64,000 bases of DNA from Unio delphinus (Eukaryota; Mollusca; Bivalvia; Unionida; Unionidae). The stretch spans positions 186,001 to 250,000 of the forward strand of contig JAQISU010000349.1 in assembly GCA_029339505.1 (NCBI GenBank). The letters run 5' to 3'. Under the pieces are notes generated by a model. The model was not told where the DNA came from. It saw nothing but the letters and a program-made list of their open reading frames with translations, and did no database searches. Made by a program: the position numbers and the translations under genes. The number at the start of each line of letters is the position of its first letter. Within the stretch, counting starts at the first letter, position 1. Of the stretch, positions 11,481 through 22,467 are shown in pieces.

Positions 11481-11717
11481 GCTATTGCAAGCCCATTGGC
11501 TGACTTGACTTGGAAAAAAGCTCCGATGAAATTAGTATGGACAGACGCATGTGAACGAGCATTTCAGACGTTAAAGGGACGATTAATGAGATGGTCACTA
11601 TTTCTGCAACAATACCAAATTCACGTACGGTATATTAAAGGCAGCGAGAATGTAAGGGCTGACTGCTTAAGTAGAATAGGTACGTCTGAGGTGAAGGGGT
11701 CACCTGAGGACGTGTAA
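11481..11717 (+). pseudogene. Gypsy RT thumb joined to the end of RNase H
   Basis: The open frame from 11436 runs through IASPLADLTWKKAPMKLVWTD and ERAFQTLKGRL, then jumps to MRWSLFLQQYQIHVRYIKG and SENVRADCLSRIG. The second part is the C-terminal end of Gypsy RNase H. About 100 expected residues of RNase H between LKGRL and MRWSL are missing, so an in-frame internal deletion is inferred at about 11583. The frame ends at TAA 11715-11717, consistent with the natural end of pol when integrase lies upstream. Confidence 0.8.
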
Positions 11718-12904
11718 TTGAACCAAATTAGATATCCAAAAAGTTGGAGAGTAAAATACCGATTTTACTCTTCAAGGAGGGGCCCATGCGAAGGGGCAAG
11801 TTTCTGTGGATCTATCAAAAATACGTTAGTTGAGACCAGAGAACCATTAATTAGATTTACGGAGACACGCGACTATCATATCGCTATACTGCCGCGTACG
11901 GTATTGTTCCTTTATAATGTGACTGTCTTATTAGGGAAGTTGTTTATCCAGCAGCCAGACTGACTGTTAGGGACATGGTAGACTCCATTGTCATGGGAAA
12001 GTTGTGAAAACTGAGACACTGCAGACATTCTGCTACTTAATACTGCCAGGTCAGGCTGACCCGACTTTAGCGACTCTGAAAGAAAGGGCAGCACAAATAT
12101 TTGATACTGATTCGTCACGTTAAATAAGGGATGTGTGTTCACTCAAGATTAATCGGATTTAATATCACCCTTATTGAAATTGAAGTCGGTCTGAGTTTTC
12201 CTGTGAGAGGACAAGAGATAAAATACAGGATCTGAGCGGAATTTGAAAGAGATTTTATTCATAAAAAGGTGTGGTCCAGGCAAGCCGCCAAACCTGGCTG
12301 GGTGACGAAACCACAAAGGGAGGAAAAAGCTTTTCAGACGTATTGATGTTGCATAACCTGAGACGTATGCTGAGAAAAAGAAAGAGAGGGTAGTGCAGTG
12401 AGACATATGAGGAAATTTTGCCCAGTGCTAAAATTTTAACGTGTTCAGATTGTATCCCGAGACGGATGATAGCAAGTATCATCTTTGAGATCTAAAGTTC
12501 TGAACAGCAACAGAGGAAGCGGAAAGCTGAGGACTAGCAGGTTTTAAATCGTACATAGCGTTCACTTCCATTGTTTAACTCGATCCTATGATGAACTTAA
12601 GCTATCAGTAACAGATCGGCTAGTTCATTTAAATTTATTTGAGTTTTATTGTAATTCCGTTGAAGTTGTATTTCTAAAAGCAGAGTTTATTCTTAATGAA
12701 AGGAATTTTCACAATTGTTTATGTAATTGATTAAATTGTTTATCTCTACCGGGGCTCGTATTTGTTTGGTTATTATATCTGCTCAGATCACTATATCTAT
12801 TTCCATCTATAAGTTTCACCAGTTATCTATACTAGAGCCTTGGTAATTATATCGAGGGCGGTCATCTCTTAAATAACGAACAACAAAAAAGGGTGGGTTA
12901 TATT
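11718..12904 (+). other. 3' flank of the Gypsy element, possible LTR
   Basis: I see no protein motif. The tract holds the purine run AAGGAGGGGCCC near 11776 and then AT-rich sequence up to AACGAACAACAAAAAAGGGTGGG near 12880. A 3' LTR would be expected here, but I did not find a matching 5' LTR upstream of 9600, so no LTR is called. Confidence 0.4.
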
Positions 12905-14554
12905 ATTTCTAATTATTTTTATGCAACCCCGTGACAGTGGGCAATAAAAATATATAAATCATCACCCCGCGCAATGACACCCCCCCTATCTCATTTCCCT
13001 TATTTTGCTGAGAGCCCATCTCTACCTGGTGATTATTTTTTCCTAATCCTCACGTATGTTTTTATATTCTGTGGATATCGTCTCGCATTTTATCTCTTGT
13101 AAATATTCGTCAATTTGTTTGTCACTTATTTATTGTCACGTGTATAGTTCTCCGTAATATTCTTGTATGTGTTTTAGTATTCTATTTTTGTCTTTTGTTA
13201 TTCCCTCCCCTTTAATATTGATCGATTCTGAAGATTTTTCTTCTCCCAATCTTCTTAGTTCTTTCCTTTTTATATAGACCCTCTGCATTTTTGTACATGG
13301 ATAGTTTTGTAAATTTTCCCGCTTTAATCTCCCTCTATTTATGTTCTTCCCATTTGTTTTTATTAAGCTTTTCCTCTGGTGTTTATTTTTTTGTGTTCTC
13401 TATTTACATGTTTTTATTGCATTTTTTATCGCTTCTTTCTCTACTTTTATTTGCCCTATCCTTAATTTTGTATAGTAAGTTGCTATATTTTTAAATCTCC
13501 CTTTAAAAGTGTCCAATTCTTTCATTATGTACAAATTATCTTTATTTGTACAAATTTCTATTTCTTCCTTAACTTTCCGCCCAAAGTCGATGTTATCTAA
13601 GATCTTGTTGTTTATTTTCCATTGTCCCCTGTCCCATGTTATTCTATTTATTTTCCTTTTTTCTACGTTAATTAACTTATAGTCCGAAAGTTTGTAATTT
13701 ATATTTCCTGCTTTTATATATTTATTTGTTCCCTAAAGTGTCCCTCAAAAAATGTATTAATCCTACTTCCCTTATTATCTTTGTAATCGAATGTATATTC
13801 TACCCTATGCATATGCAGTCTCCTGTATGTCAGTCAGTTTCTGTGTCGTCAGTATGTGTTCCATTTTGTCTTTAATTCTTATGTTACCTGTTGTTAGTCG
13901 TCCTGTTCTGTCTATGTTATCACCTACACAGTTTAAATCCTCTCCTGGTTTCAAATTTCCTATAGTGTATTTCTCTAAATATTTGGCCAGTTCGTCAATA
14001 AATTAATTTATTGTGCCTGTTTTTTGAAAGTTTATCCCACCCATTGCAATGTGTATTGATCTCCCCTTAAAATGGTTTCCCTCCTCTATTCTTTCCCATA
14101 TAACCACTCTTTCATTTGTAATAAAACCGACACCCCACCCCCTCTTATATCTTTCCCTATAAAGTCGTTCGTAATTATAAAACTGTACATACCTCATTCC
14201 CTCTCAGTTTTCAGTCCATTATGTGTCTCTTGTATAAATAACATGTCATTGGGTTCCTGATGTTTTTGATTTTTCTAATTTGTCCCTATTTATTCCATTT
14301 GCGTTTACAGACAGTAAACGGAAGTTTTATCCTCCATTTTTTGTCTATCCCAGGTTGTCGTATTATTTTTTCAGATTATGGTTGTTTTTTTATTTTTGTA
14401 TTGTCTAACTTTTTTGTGTGTGTGATCCATTTGTGTTCATATATTATTTTTTTTCTGTGGAAATGCGGGTCATCCCATATCGTATCATTGCTACATCGCG
14501 AATGGTAAAAATCGCTTGTGGTGTTCGACGAGTATCGTGTGTCTCTGTTCGTAT
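12905..14554 (-). mobile_element. L1/Tx1-like LINE, 5' portion with endonuclease (antisense)
   Basis: Reading the minus strand from 14554, the apurinic-like endonuclease begins near 14310 with VNANGINRDKLEKS. It continues with YKRGWGVGFITN and, in another frame, a GEDLNCVGDNIDRTGR segment near 13930-13880, matching the expected GD-NC active-site region. The following 13500-12960 resembles the linker before RT (IKKY-LYTRDNK-like). Several frameshifts are present. The EN would nick genomic DNA for target-primed reverse transcription. RT itself is missing here; the tail of the element is at 8389-9480. Confidence 0.7.
14429..14554 (+). repeat. Left arm of 126-bp inverted repeat
   Basis: This arm matches the reverse complement of 14871-14996 at 123 of 126 positions by eye, with no gaps. 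It contains the 5' side of the antisense L1/Tx1-like LINE. Confidence 0.95.
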
Positions 14555-14722
14555 TGAGATTGAAGAAGAGGAAGACATGGGGGATCTAATAGGAATGATA
14601 CCCTTAACAACACCCACACCAATGGCACCAATGAAAAGGAATCTTAAAAAATGAAGGTTAGTAATATATCAACCTCGTCAACATAAAATATTAAGGACAC
14701 AAAAAAAAGCGTCGAGATATAT

Positions 14723-15082
14723 ATGGTAGAAGAAAAAATACTAGACAGAGAACAAGCTAAGGAGAAAAGGGAGAACAAAAGTAAAGAAGGGAAGAGAATG
14801 AAGAGTCTAAGGAAAACGGAGAGAACAGACAATGATAGCGCATCCGAAGGGACAATAGTAACGGGAAACAATACGAACAGAGACACACTATACTCGTCGA
14901 ACACCACAAGCGATTTTTACCATTCGCGAAGTAGCAATGATACGATATGGGATGACCCGCATTTCCACAGAAAAAAAATAATATACGAACACAAATATGT
15001 GTTTAACTGCTACATTCTATATATTCCTACTTTAACTTTTAAATTGGGCAGATATGTTTTGTCCAAAATTGTATCTAATTAA
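14723..15082 (+). pseudogene. Candidate LINE ORF1 fragment in inverted orientation
   Basis: The 119-codon frame starts with a highly charged stretch (EEKILDREQAKEKRENKSKEGKR) and continues with GTIVTGNNTNRDTLYSSN and DTIWDDPHFHRKK. The last part overlaps the right arm, and the same peptide is encoded on the minus strand by the left arm, where it precedes the LINE endonuclease. It is therefore best read as sequence upstream of ORF2 in the same LINE family, lying head to head with the main copy. A role as an RNA-binding ORF1 product is inference only; I see no RRM or zinc knuckle. Confidence 0.5.
14871..14996 (-). repeat. Right arm of 126-bp inverted repeat
   Basis: This arm is the partner of 14429-14554, with a spacer of 316 bp. 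The three mismatches are near the two ends and at an A/T difference in the CTACATCGCGA segment. Confidence 0.95.
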
Positions 15083-15470
15083 GGAATTTTTTTTTTAAGT
15101 AGCTTAGCTGGTGAACAACCTGTACTTTGTAAACCAAAAAGAATGATCTTTCTCAATCTGCACAATTTTCTCAACTCAATGCAACCTGAAAAGAAAGGTG
15201 AACAAATCTTTTTCTTACTTCTCCGTGTGGGTAGTCCGTAATCCTTATTTCGATCATAAACACTTACTTTGCTTTTAAACAACATTTATTATAATTGTTT
15301 TGAAATCCATACAAGTCAAAAGCCATAAATTGTGACATGAAGGCCCAGATGCTGTATCGTGGTGCAAACAAAAATTATGTTCGCGCATGTCGCTGAGTTT
15401 AATGCATTAACTGTTTGATGTGTATTCAAGTATATCCGCAGACCGTGATGTGTAACTGAATTGTTGTTGT

Positions 15471-15510
<40 letters not shown>

Positions 15511-15640
15511 TTTCTGCGCTAACTATGGAATATCTCAAAGCTAAAATAGCTCGACATTGACTAGAAATAATTATGAAATATCTCCCCGTCAGTGATTCTA
15601 TCAAATAGCAACTATAACAGCGTCAGGAAGTTCAGGTGAA
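15000..15640. other. Spacer with an (ATA)n microsatellite
   Basis: The stretch is AT-rich without recognisable coding potential. It contains an uninterrupted run of about 13 AAT/ATA units around 15471-15509. Confidence 0.7.
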
Positions 15641-16769
15641 ATTTTCAGAAGATACAGAGCAGTTATGTAAATTAAATGTCGAACCAACCTAAACAAATTG
15701 TTACGGCAACTGAGACAACAAATATATCTTAAAACATTACCAGAGGATATTCTTGGTCAACTTCAACCCAATCCACCACCTCATTAACCTCTTTAGCCAC
15801 AGTCCGGAGCTAGACCACCACCACCACCACCAAAGTTAGAACATGATATACATTTACTGATGAAGGTGTTGCCGCTATCAGGGATGCAGACCAAATACTT
15901 GATATTGCCGTGTTTGGATACGGGGGTAGACAAACGATACGTAAAACCAGAATATACTAAAACTCTAAAAGTTGCCTATTGGGTTAAATATTTATACTCT
16001 GTTGCTTTTAATATTCAACATATCACATCTGATGAAGATATTAATAAGTTTGTTATCAATGACAGGACAGCAAAGGAACATACTGCAAGAGTAAACTAGA
16101 AAACGAAAGAAAAACAGGAAGAATAGAAGCATAAACTTGAAAAAGCTACAGGGAAAGGATAAAATCAGGTGTAAAAACCAGATCTGAAACAAGGATATAA
16201 AATGTAATAGCCGAGTCAGAGGTATTCGCCTTATCCACAATCAGATCCGCGTTATATGTCTTGAAAACGCTACAGTAAGTGACCGTGCCACTCCTAATAA
16301 TATAGTCTAAGGTCCTATGGAGGTTCATGTGCAGGCTCTCGTACGGCAACCACCATACTGGACTCTAGGATATGTTAAAACAATTCCTTCTTCACATGGG
16401 CTAACAAAATCATATCTATTGTCGATGATCAGGTCGAATGGTAACATTTAGTGTATTTGGCATTATCTAGAGCTTCAAAAATGTGTCAGCTGCTGATAAT
16501 TGTCTGCGACAATTCCAAAATAGTTTGAAATCAACCTCAGGTGACCCTATGGGATCCACTGCGTGCCAGTCCCAGACACCGAAACGAAAAGATTAGTTGG
16601 TTATCGGCAAGAAGAAAACAAAATATACGCGAGTTTGATCTTGATGCTGCATTTATCATGACGATTAAACGACAAAATAATTACTGCGCCTTCTGTAACA
16701 CATTGACGTTGTGGGAATATTTTCTTAAGGACGTATGATAATTTACCGTGGACAGAACCAACATATGAA
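15640..16769 (+). other. Degenerate region of unknown origin
   Basis: The plus strand shows scattered peptide-like pieces (KVAYWVKYLYSVAFNIQHIT at 15969-16030, HVQALVRQPPYWTLG near 16330) separated by stops, plus a short CCA run at about 15812-15830. The pieces look like former coding sequence of a retroelement. I do not recognise the family and assign none. Confidence 0.3.
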
Positions 16770-18526
16770 GGAAAGATGGCTGCCATCGCTTAACTGCTTG
16801 AGAAAGTTTCTTTCGTTTTTGTGCTATTTTTTCATGATATTTGTGCTTGTTGTCTATCTTCGTGTACATTATTTGTTTCATCATGTATTCGCTGTTCCGT
16901 TCGTATGTGTTAATTCATCTTGTTTTGGAAACGGGAACAATTATAATTTTTCTCAAGCTGTTTTGTTCCATTGTTGTGACGTCATTTGATTTTTAATAAA
17001 CCGCCGTCACGTGATCGCCAGTCAACCCGTTTACAATATGACTGACCCACATTAACTGCATTAAATGACCACACCTTGGCTCTAGATACTACGTTGTGCT
17101 CAAGACTGAACGAACTGGGGATACATTCATTATTACTTAAATGTAAACGGAAGCGGAAAAACAAATTGTTTCGAAGCTGGCCGGCGTAGAACAGGAAGAG
17201 GAATTCCAGTTATCTCCCTTTCTTCCGTAACAGATAAACAATTAAAAAATTATGCCGTTAATTTTGATAACATGATTCAAATTCCTCTTAAATCGTCAAC
17301 CGTTGCGTCAACTGTCCCAGGGATACCACTACTTATTGCATTATTCAACGCTCAATCAGCAGGATCACCGGAAAAGCGCACAGAAACAGTTAATTTTATC
17401 AACGACTAGAATATTGACGTCTTCTTCCTGACAGTGTGCGGATTTCACAACCAGCGATTACTCCATCAAGTCGTTTCCCGCAACTCTCGCGAAGGTGGAA
17501 TTGCTGTATTGACATATAATTCCATGATCAAATGTCTTAAGTACAAAACAACCTTAAATGTCTGCCACACATCGTTTGAACAGATCCAAACAACGCTCAC
17601 ACTGGAACAAAGGTCAATCTATTTTTCTGTCTCTACCGCCCTCCTCATAGTAGAAAAAACAACCTGACTGCATCTCTCTTTTAGGAGCAGTTTCCAAATC
17701 TTCTAGAGTATGGAAATTCGATAGGTGGTAACCTAATTATTCTTGGAGATTTCAACTTTCACTTTGACTGTCCTGGATAAATCATACACCTGAAAACTCC
17801 TAGATTCCATTATTGTTTTATCTCTTAAACAGTCAGTTAACCAACCTACCCATAAACTTGGTCACATTTTAGGCTGGTTTCTTTATAGACCTGATGATAA
17901 TATTCTGCAATCCACCCTTGAATTCCACGAACTTGCATCGGATCACCTCTGCATTGTATGCCATCTCGACGTATCAGTCCCCAACCCTCCACCTATATTT
18001 GCTACTAAGAGAAACCTCCGTATGATAAATAGAACCAAATTCATGCATGACATCCAATAAAACCTAACAACGTTCTTATATCCAACAGTGGAACAACTTG
18101 ATAACTGCCTGCGTTCATTGCTTGAAAAACATGCCCCAGCCACCAAATGCAGAGTATCAATAAAAAAAAGTGTTATCCATGGTATAGCAGTGTTAGGGAC
18201 CAGCTTCGCACTGTTAAAAGACATCGCCGAAAAGCAGAGAGGCTTTGGCTTTCCACCAGACTCACTATTCATAAACAAATCTATGAAGCCGCTACAAAGA
18301 ACGTCACACACATAGTCCATTTAGCCAAATTATCCTACTACAGTACCAAGATCACGGAGAGTTCCGGCTGCAAAGAGCTCTTCGAGATAACTAACAAACT
18401 AATGTCAAGGAACAAATATACACCACTCCCAGCAACCTTCCCTCCAGTAGACCTACCGGACCAATTTGCAAATTTATTCCGTGACAAAGAACAAACCATT
18501 AGAGATTCGCTTGACAGCACAATTTC
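16770..18526 (+). mobile_element. CR1/L2-like LINE, copy 1, head region only
   Basis: The copy begins with GGAAAGATGGCTGCCATCGC and aligns with copy 2 (from 20065) through the 5' region and endonuclease. It contains FLT-VCGFHNQ and SRNSREGGIAVLTYN (17440-17516), GDFNFHFDCPG near 17745-17778, and a segment ending in CAAAGAGCTCTTCGAGATAACTAAC (18372). It lacks 37 nt present in copy 2 (TDTWLHSAGDECN region), and its homology stops at about 18526, before the RT. It is therefore truncated at its 3' side, probably by rearrangement, since LINE insertions normally lose the 5' side. Confidence 0.8.
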
Positions 18527-20064
18527 AACTGAAGTAGGATATAAAGTATATTTATTTCACAAAACATTATCATTGAGGTCTATGGAAAAACAATTGGTAC
18601 CGTGATACCTCCTAGGGGAAACGTGTGTCAGACTGGGAGTCATGTGCGCTGGCCCTTTCTTTACACCCAAGACTTTATCCCTTAGATCATAACATAGAAA
18701 CTATTGAGAGCCATGCCCAATATCTATTCTTGTGTCCTGCTAAACTTTCCAGACAGGTGATTTCAGACTGCCGTAATGTCAAGCTATTTTCTTCCTATGG
18801 CTTCGTTTCATTGTGATTAACAACAAATCACACAAATCGGTGATACACTCTATTTTTTTTATTCCAGTGGTACATCTGACTTGAAATCATTAACTTTCAC
18901 AGTGTTCGTGTAGACCGTGGTTCTACATTGTATAGAGGAATGTTTATCTGTCTCTCAAATGTAGTAGTAGGATTCAGGTGTTACTGGTGACGGACGATTG
19001 TTTGACGTAGACTCCTTCGTTCTGGATTATGCCTCACTCATGTCATCTTCAAAATCGCTGGCATTGATAAGAGCAAAGATTTTAGCCACTGTACGACGGG
19101 ATAGGTCACGCTTCTGCCGCCTACTTTCTTCTCCTTTCTCCACGAACTGATGCAGTCGTTTCATCTTGATTGCAAACTGTCCAGTGACTACATTGTGAAC
19201 GTCACAGTCTCATATATCAATTTAAGGCCAGTGTTTTCCCTCAGATAATTAATTTCACTTTCATTCCTACCAGAAAGATGGTAGAACCAATACAGATCGA
19301 GCTTTTGATCAAAGCTTAGCGAGGTTATCATGCGAAGGTCTTATTCAGAGAAACCTAAGGACTACTCTCTCCCTCCTTTAGAGATAAAAGCCAAGATAAT
19401 TGCTATATCTGTCACACACGTACATCATGGGAAAAAGGGCGATTTGAGTTTTATGTGACTTTGGCAAACATTGAGCAATCTATGTTTGAGAGAGGTGGAT
19501 GACCCTGAATAGGACCGTTGGGTTTGTGTGTGTGCGTGGTGTTGGTGGTGGGGATTGTTGTTTGTTTTTGTTTCTTTATTTTTTTTTTCAAACAATCACC
19601 GGTATTGTACTTTGGAAACGAATGATCTATATGGTGAGGCAAGGCTCAAAGTGTCAGACGATGTTCGAGGAAGAAAAGAATATCCGTGTGATTCCCTCCA
19701 TCTTAACTTAATGGTGTTAAAACACTTAATTGTTTTTCGTTTTTTGTTTTGTTTCTTGGACTTTTCTTCAAACAATCACCGATATTGCTTTTGTAAACGA
19801 AAGCTCTATGTGGAGAGGTTAGGCGGTCTGAAGCGAGTCTTAATCTACGCTCCAGGTATCAGATGCAGTTTGAGGAAGACAAGAATATCCGTGTGATTCC
19901 CTATATCTTAACTTCATGGTGTTCACATTTTTTTTTATAGAACCCCCCCCCCCCAAAAAAAAAAGTCTCTTTTCGATGCCCGACAAGTGTCTAGTCGGTT
20001 GTATAGTTTTTTTCTTTGATCGATTTAGTTCCATAAATCTAACTGTTGTTGTATTTTGACTTCC
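18527..20064. other. Spacer between two LINE copies, with an internal duplication
   Basis: No clear element is recognised. About 19574-19724 is repeated as 19761-19911 (shared CAAACAATCACCG-TATTG, GGAAACGAA/GTAAACGAA, and AAGAATATCCGTGTGATTCCCT). A C10 and A10 run lies at 19945-19965. A short minus-strand coding remnant is listed separately. Confidence 0.6.
19032..19214 (-). pseudogene. Unrecognised coding remnant
   Basis: The minus strand is open for about 60 codons, with NVVTGQFAIKMKRLHQFVEK, then RRQKRDLSRRTVAKIFALIN, and ends FEDDMSEA followed by TAA. Codon use and the mixture of charged and hydrophobic residues look more like protein than noise. The frame is interrupted upstream by TGA. 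I do not recognise the family; a transposase or LINE fragment is possible. Confidence 0.3.
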
Positions 20065-20689
20065 GGAAAGATGGCCACCATCGCTTAACTGCTCGAGATA
20101 GGCTCTTCCGATTTTGTGTTATATTTATGATATTTGTGCTTGTTCTCGATCATCGCTACATTATTGTATTTCATTATGAATTGGCTGTTCCGTTCGTATG
20201 TGTTAATTCATCTCCTTGTTTTGGAAACGAGAACAATTATAATTTTTCTCAGCTGTTTTGTCCCAATGTTAAGACGTCATCTGTTTTTTAATAAACCGCC
20301 GTCACGTGACCGCTTACAATACGTGGACCCTCATAATTGGTTTAAATGACCACACCTTGGCTCTAGATACTACATTGTGCTCAAGACTAAACGAACTGGG
20401 AATACATTCATCATTTCTTAAATGTAAAAGGAAACAAAAAAAGAAATGTTCTTTCAAAGGCTGGCCGGCATAGAACAGGAAGAAGAATTCTAGTTATCTC
20501 CAATTCCCTAACGAATAAACAACTTAAAAATTCAGCCGTTAATTTTAATAACCATGTTCAAATTCCTCTTAAATCGTAAATAGTTGTGTCAACTGTCCAA
20601 GGGATACCACTACGTATTGCATTATTCATGAGTAGGATGACCGGAAAAGCGCACATAAATTGTTAATTTTATCAACGACCAGAATATTG

Positions 20690-21130
20690 ACGTCTTCTTC
20701 CTGACAGATACTTGGTTACATTCCGCAGGTGATGAATGTAACTGTGCGGATTTAACACCCAGCGATTACTCCATCAAGTCGTTCCCCCGCAACTCTCGCG
20801 GAGGTGGAATTGCTGTAATTACAAAGAATTCCATGATCAAATTCCTTGAGTACAACACAACCTTCAATTTTTGCCACACATCGTTTGAACCAGTCCAAAC
20901 AACGCTCACACTGGAACAAAGGTCACTGTTTTTTCGGTCTCTACTGTCCTCCTCCTAGTAGAAAAAAACAAGCTGACTACATCTCTCTTTTAGGAGCAGT
21001 TTCCAAATCTTCTAGAGTATGGAAATTCGATAGGCGGCAGCCTAATTATTTTTGGAGATATCAACTTTCACTTTGACTGTCCTGGTCAGCCATGCATGTC
21101 AAAACTCCTAGATTCCATTCATGTTTTCAA
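20690..21130 (+). pseudogene. CR1/L2 LINE endonuclease domain
   Basis: The fragment contains the ETWL-like block FLTDTWLHSAGD, the RGGGIAVI block, and GDINFHFDCPG, where GD-N-H is the metal-binding region of EEP nucleases. QPTHKFSHILF follows near 21150-21180, where the family has a T-H-G-H-LDL block. Frame changes occur between the blocks. Its role would be nicking genomic DNA to prime reverse transcription. Confidence 0.75.
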
Positions 21131-21886
21131 TCTTAAACAGTCAGTTAACCAACCTACCCATAAATTTAGTCACATTTTATTTTGCAATCCACCCTTGTAT
21201 CCCACGAACTTACATCGGATCACCTCTGCATTGTATGCCATCTCGACGTATCAGTCCCTAACCCTCCACTTCTTGTTGCTACTAAGAGAAACTGCCGTAT
21301 GATAAATGGAACCACATTCATGTATGACATCCAAGAAAACCTAACAACTTTCTTACATCCAGCAGCGAAACAACTTGATAACTGCCTGCGTTCATTGCTT
21401 GAAAAACATGCCCCTGCCACCAAATGCGGAGTATCGAAAAAAAAGTGTTACCCATGGTATAGAAGTGTATGGAACCAGCTTCGCACTGCAAAAAGACATC
21501 GCCGAAAAGCAGAGAGGCTTTTGCTTTCCACCAGAGTCACTATTCATAAATAAATCTACGAAGTCCCTAAGAAGAACGTCACAAATATAGTCCATTTAGC
21601 CAAATCATCCCACTACAGTACTAACATCACGGAGAGTTCCAGCTGCAAAGAGCTCTTCGAGATAACTAACAAACTAATGTGAAGGAACAAATGTCCACCA
21701 CTTCCAACAACCTTCTCTCTACTAGACCTACCAGACCAATTTGCAAATTTCTTCGATGACAAAGTACAAACCCTTAGAGATTCGCTTGACAGCACAATTT
21801 TAAATGACTCGTTACCATACAGTTATGATGCAGAATTTCAGCGACAGCCATTAGGAGCATTTTAACCTGTTTCTATTGATTGAGTA

Positions 21887-22138
21887 GGGGCTCCGAGTGA
21901 CCGAGTGGTCTAAAGTGCTGTCCGTTACGGACCACTGCCATCTGACCTCTGTCGGCGTGTGTTCCAGTCTAAGATTCGGCAAATATAGTTATGTGAGAAA
22001 GCTTGCCAGTAGCTTCTCGTGGGTCGGTTGTTCTTTCCGGGGGTTGTCCGGGTTCTTCCTCCACCATTGATACTGGCCGCCATGTAAAGCCTATATTGTG
22101 CTGAAAAATGGCGTTAAACCATAAAAAACAAACAAAAC
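21887..22138 (+). mobile_element. SINE inserted in CR1/L2 copy 2 (first)
   Basis: The copy begins GGGGCTCCGAGTGACCGAGTGGTC, with a tRNA Ser/Leu-like box A and a box B-like GTGTTCCAGTCTAAG. It has the shared core and ends AAAATGGCGTTAAACC plus an A-rich tail. It lies exactly in the LINE reading frame between the endonuclease-linker part and the RT part. Confidence 0.9.
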
Positions 22139-22211
22139 ATTTTGTACGGACAATCGTGATGAAGAGTGCGCCGTAGTTTTGTGAACTTTATCTAATTCCG
22201 ACATCACTGCT

Positions 22212-22467
22212 GTGGGGCCCCGAGTGGCAAAGTGGTCTAAAGCGCTGTCCGTTACGGACCACTGCCATCTCACCTCTGTCTGCATGTATTCGAGTCTAAG
22301 ATTCGGCTAATGTAGTTATGTGAGAAAGCTTGCCAGTAGCTTCTCGTGGGTCGGTGGTTCTTTCCGGGGTTTGTCCGGGTTCTTCCTCCACCAATAATAC
22401 TGGCCGCCATGTATAGCCTATATTGTGCTGAAAAATGGCGTTAAACCATAAAAAACAAGCAAACAAA
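22212..22467 (+). mobile_element. SINE inserted in CR1/L2 copy 2 (second), with target duplication
   Basis: This copy starts TGGGGCCCCGAGTGGCAAAGTGG and ends in the family tail AAACCATAAAAAACAAGCAAAC. ACATCACT occurs both at 22201-22208 just before it and at 22468-22475 just after it, an 8-bp target duplication that dates its insertion after the LINE. Confidence 0.92.

Larger units (their letters stand above)
9481..12904 (+). mobile_element. Ty3/Gypsy LTR retrotransposon of Gmr1 type, internal region, degenerate
   Basis: The plus strand carries, in order, gag with a CCHC knuckle, an aspartic protease DTG motif, an integrase H2C2 zinc domain, reverse transcriptase with FMDD, and the C-terminal end of RNase H. 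Placing integrase before RT is the arrangement of the Gmr1 group and differs from standard Gypsy. Every domain is interrupted by stops or frameshifts, and the integrase core and most of RNase H are missing. I could not define LTRs: a purine run AAGGAGGGGCCC near 11776 is a possible polypurine tract, and the sequence up to about 12904 may contain a 3' LTR. Outer limits are therefore approximate. Confidence 0.75.
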
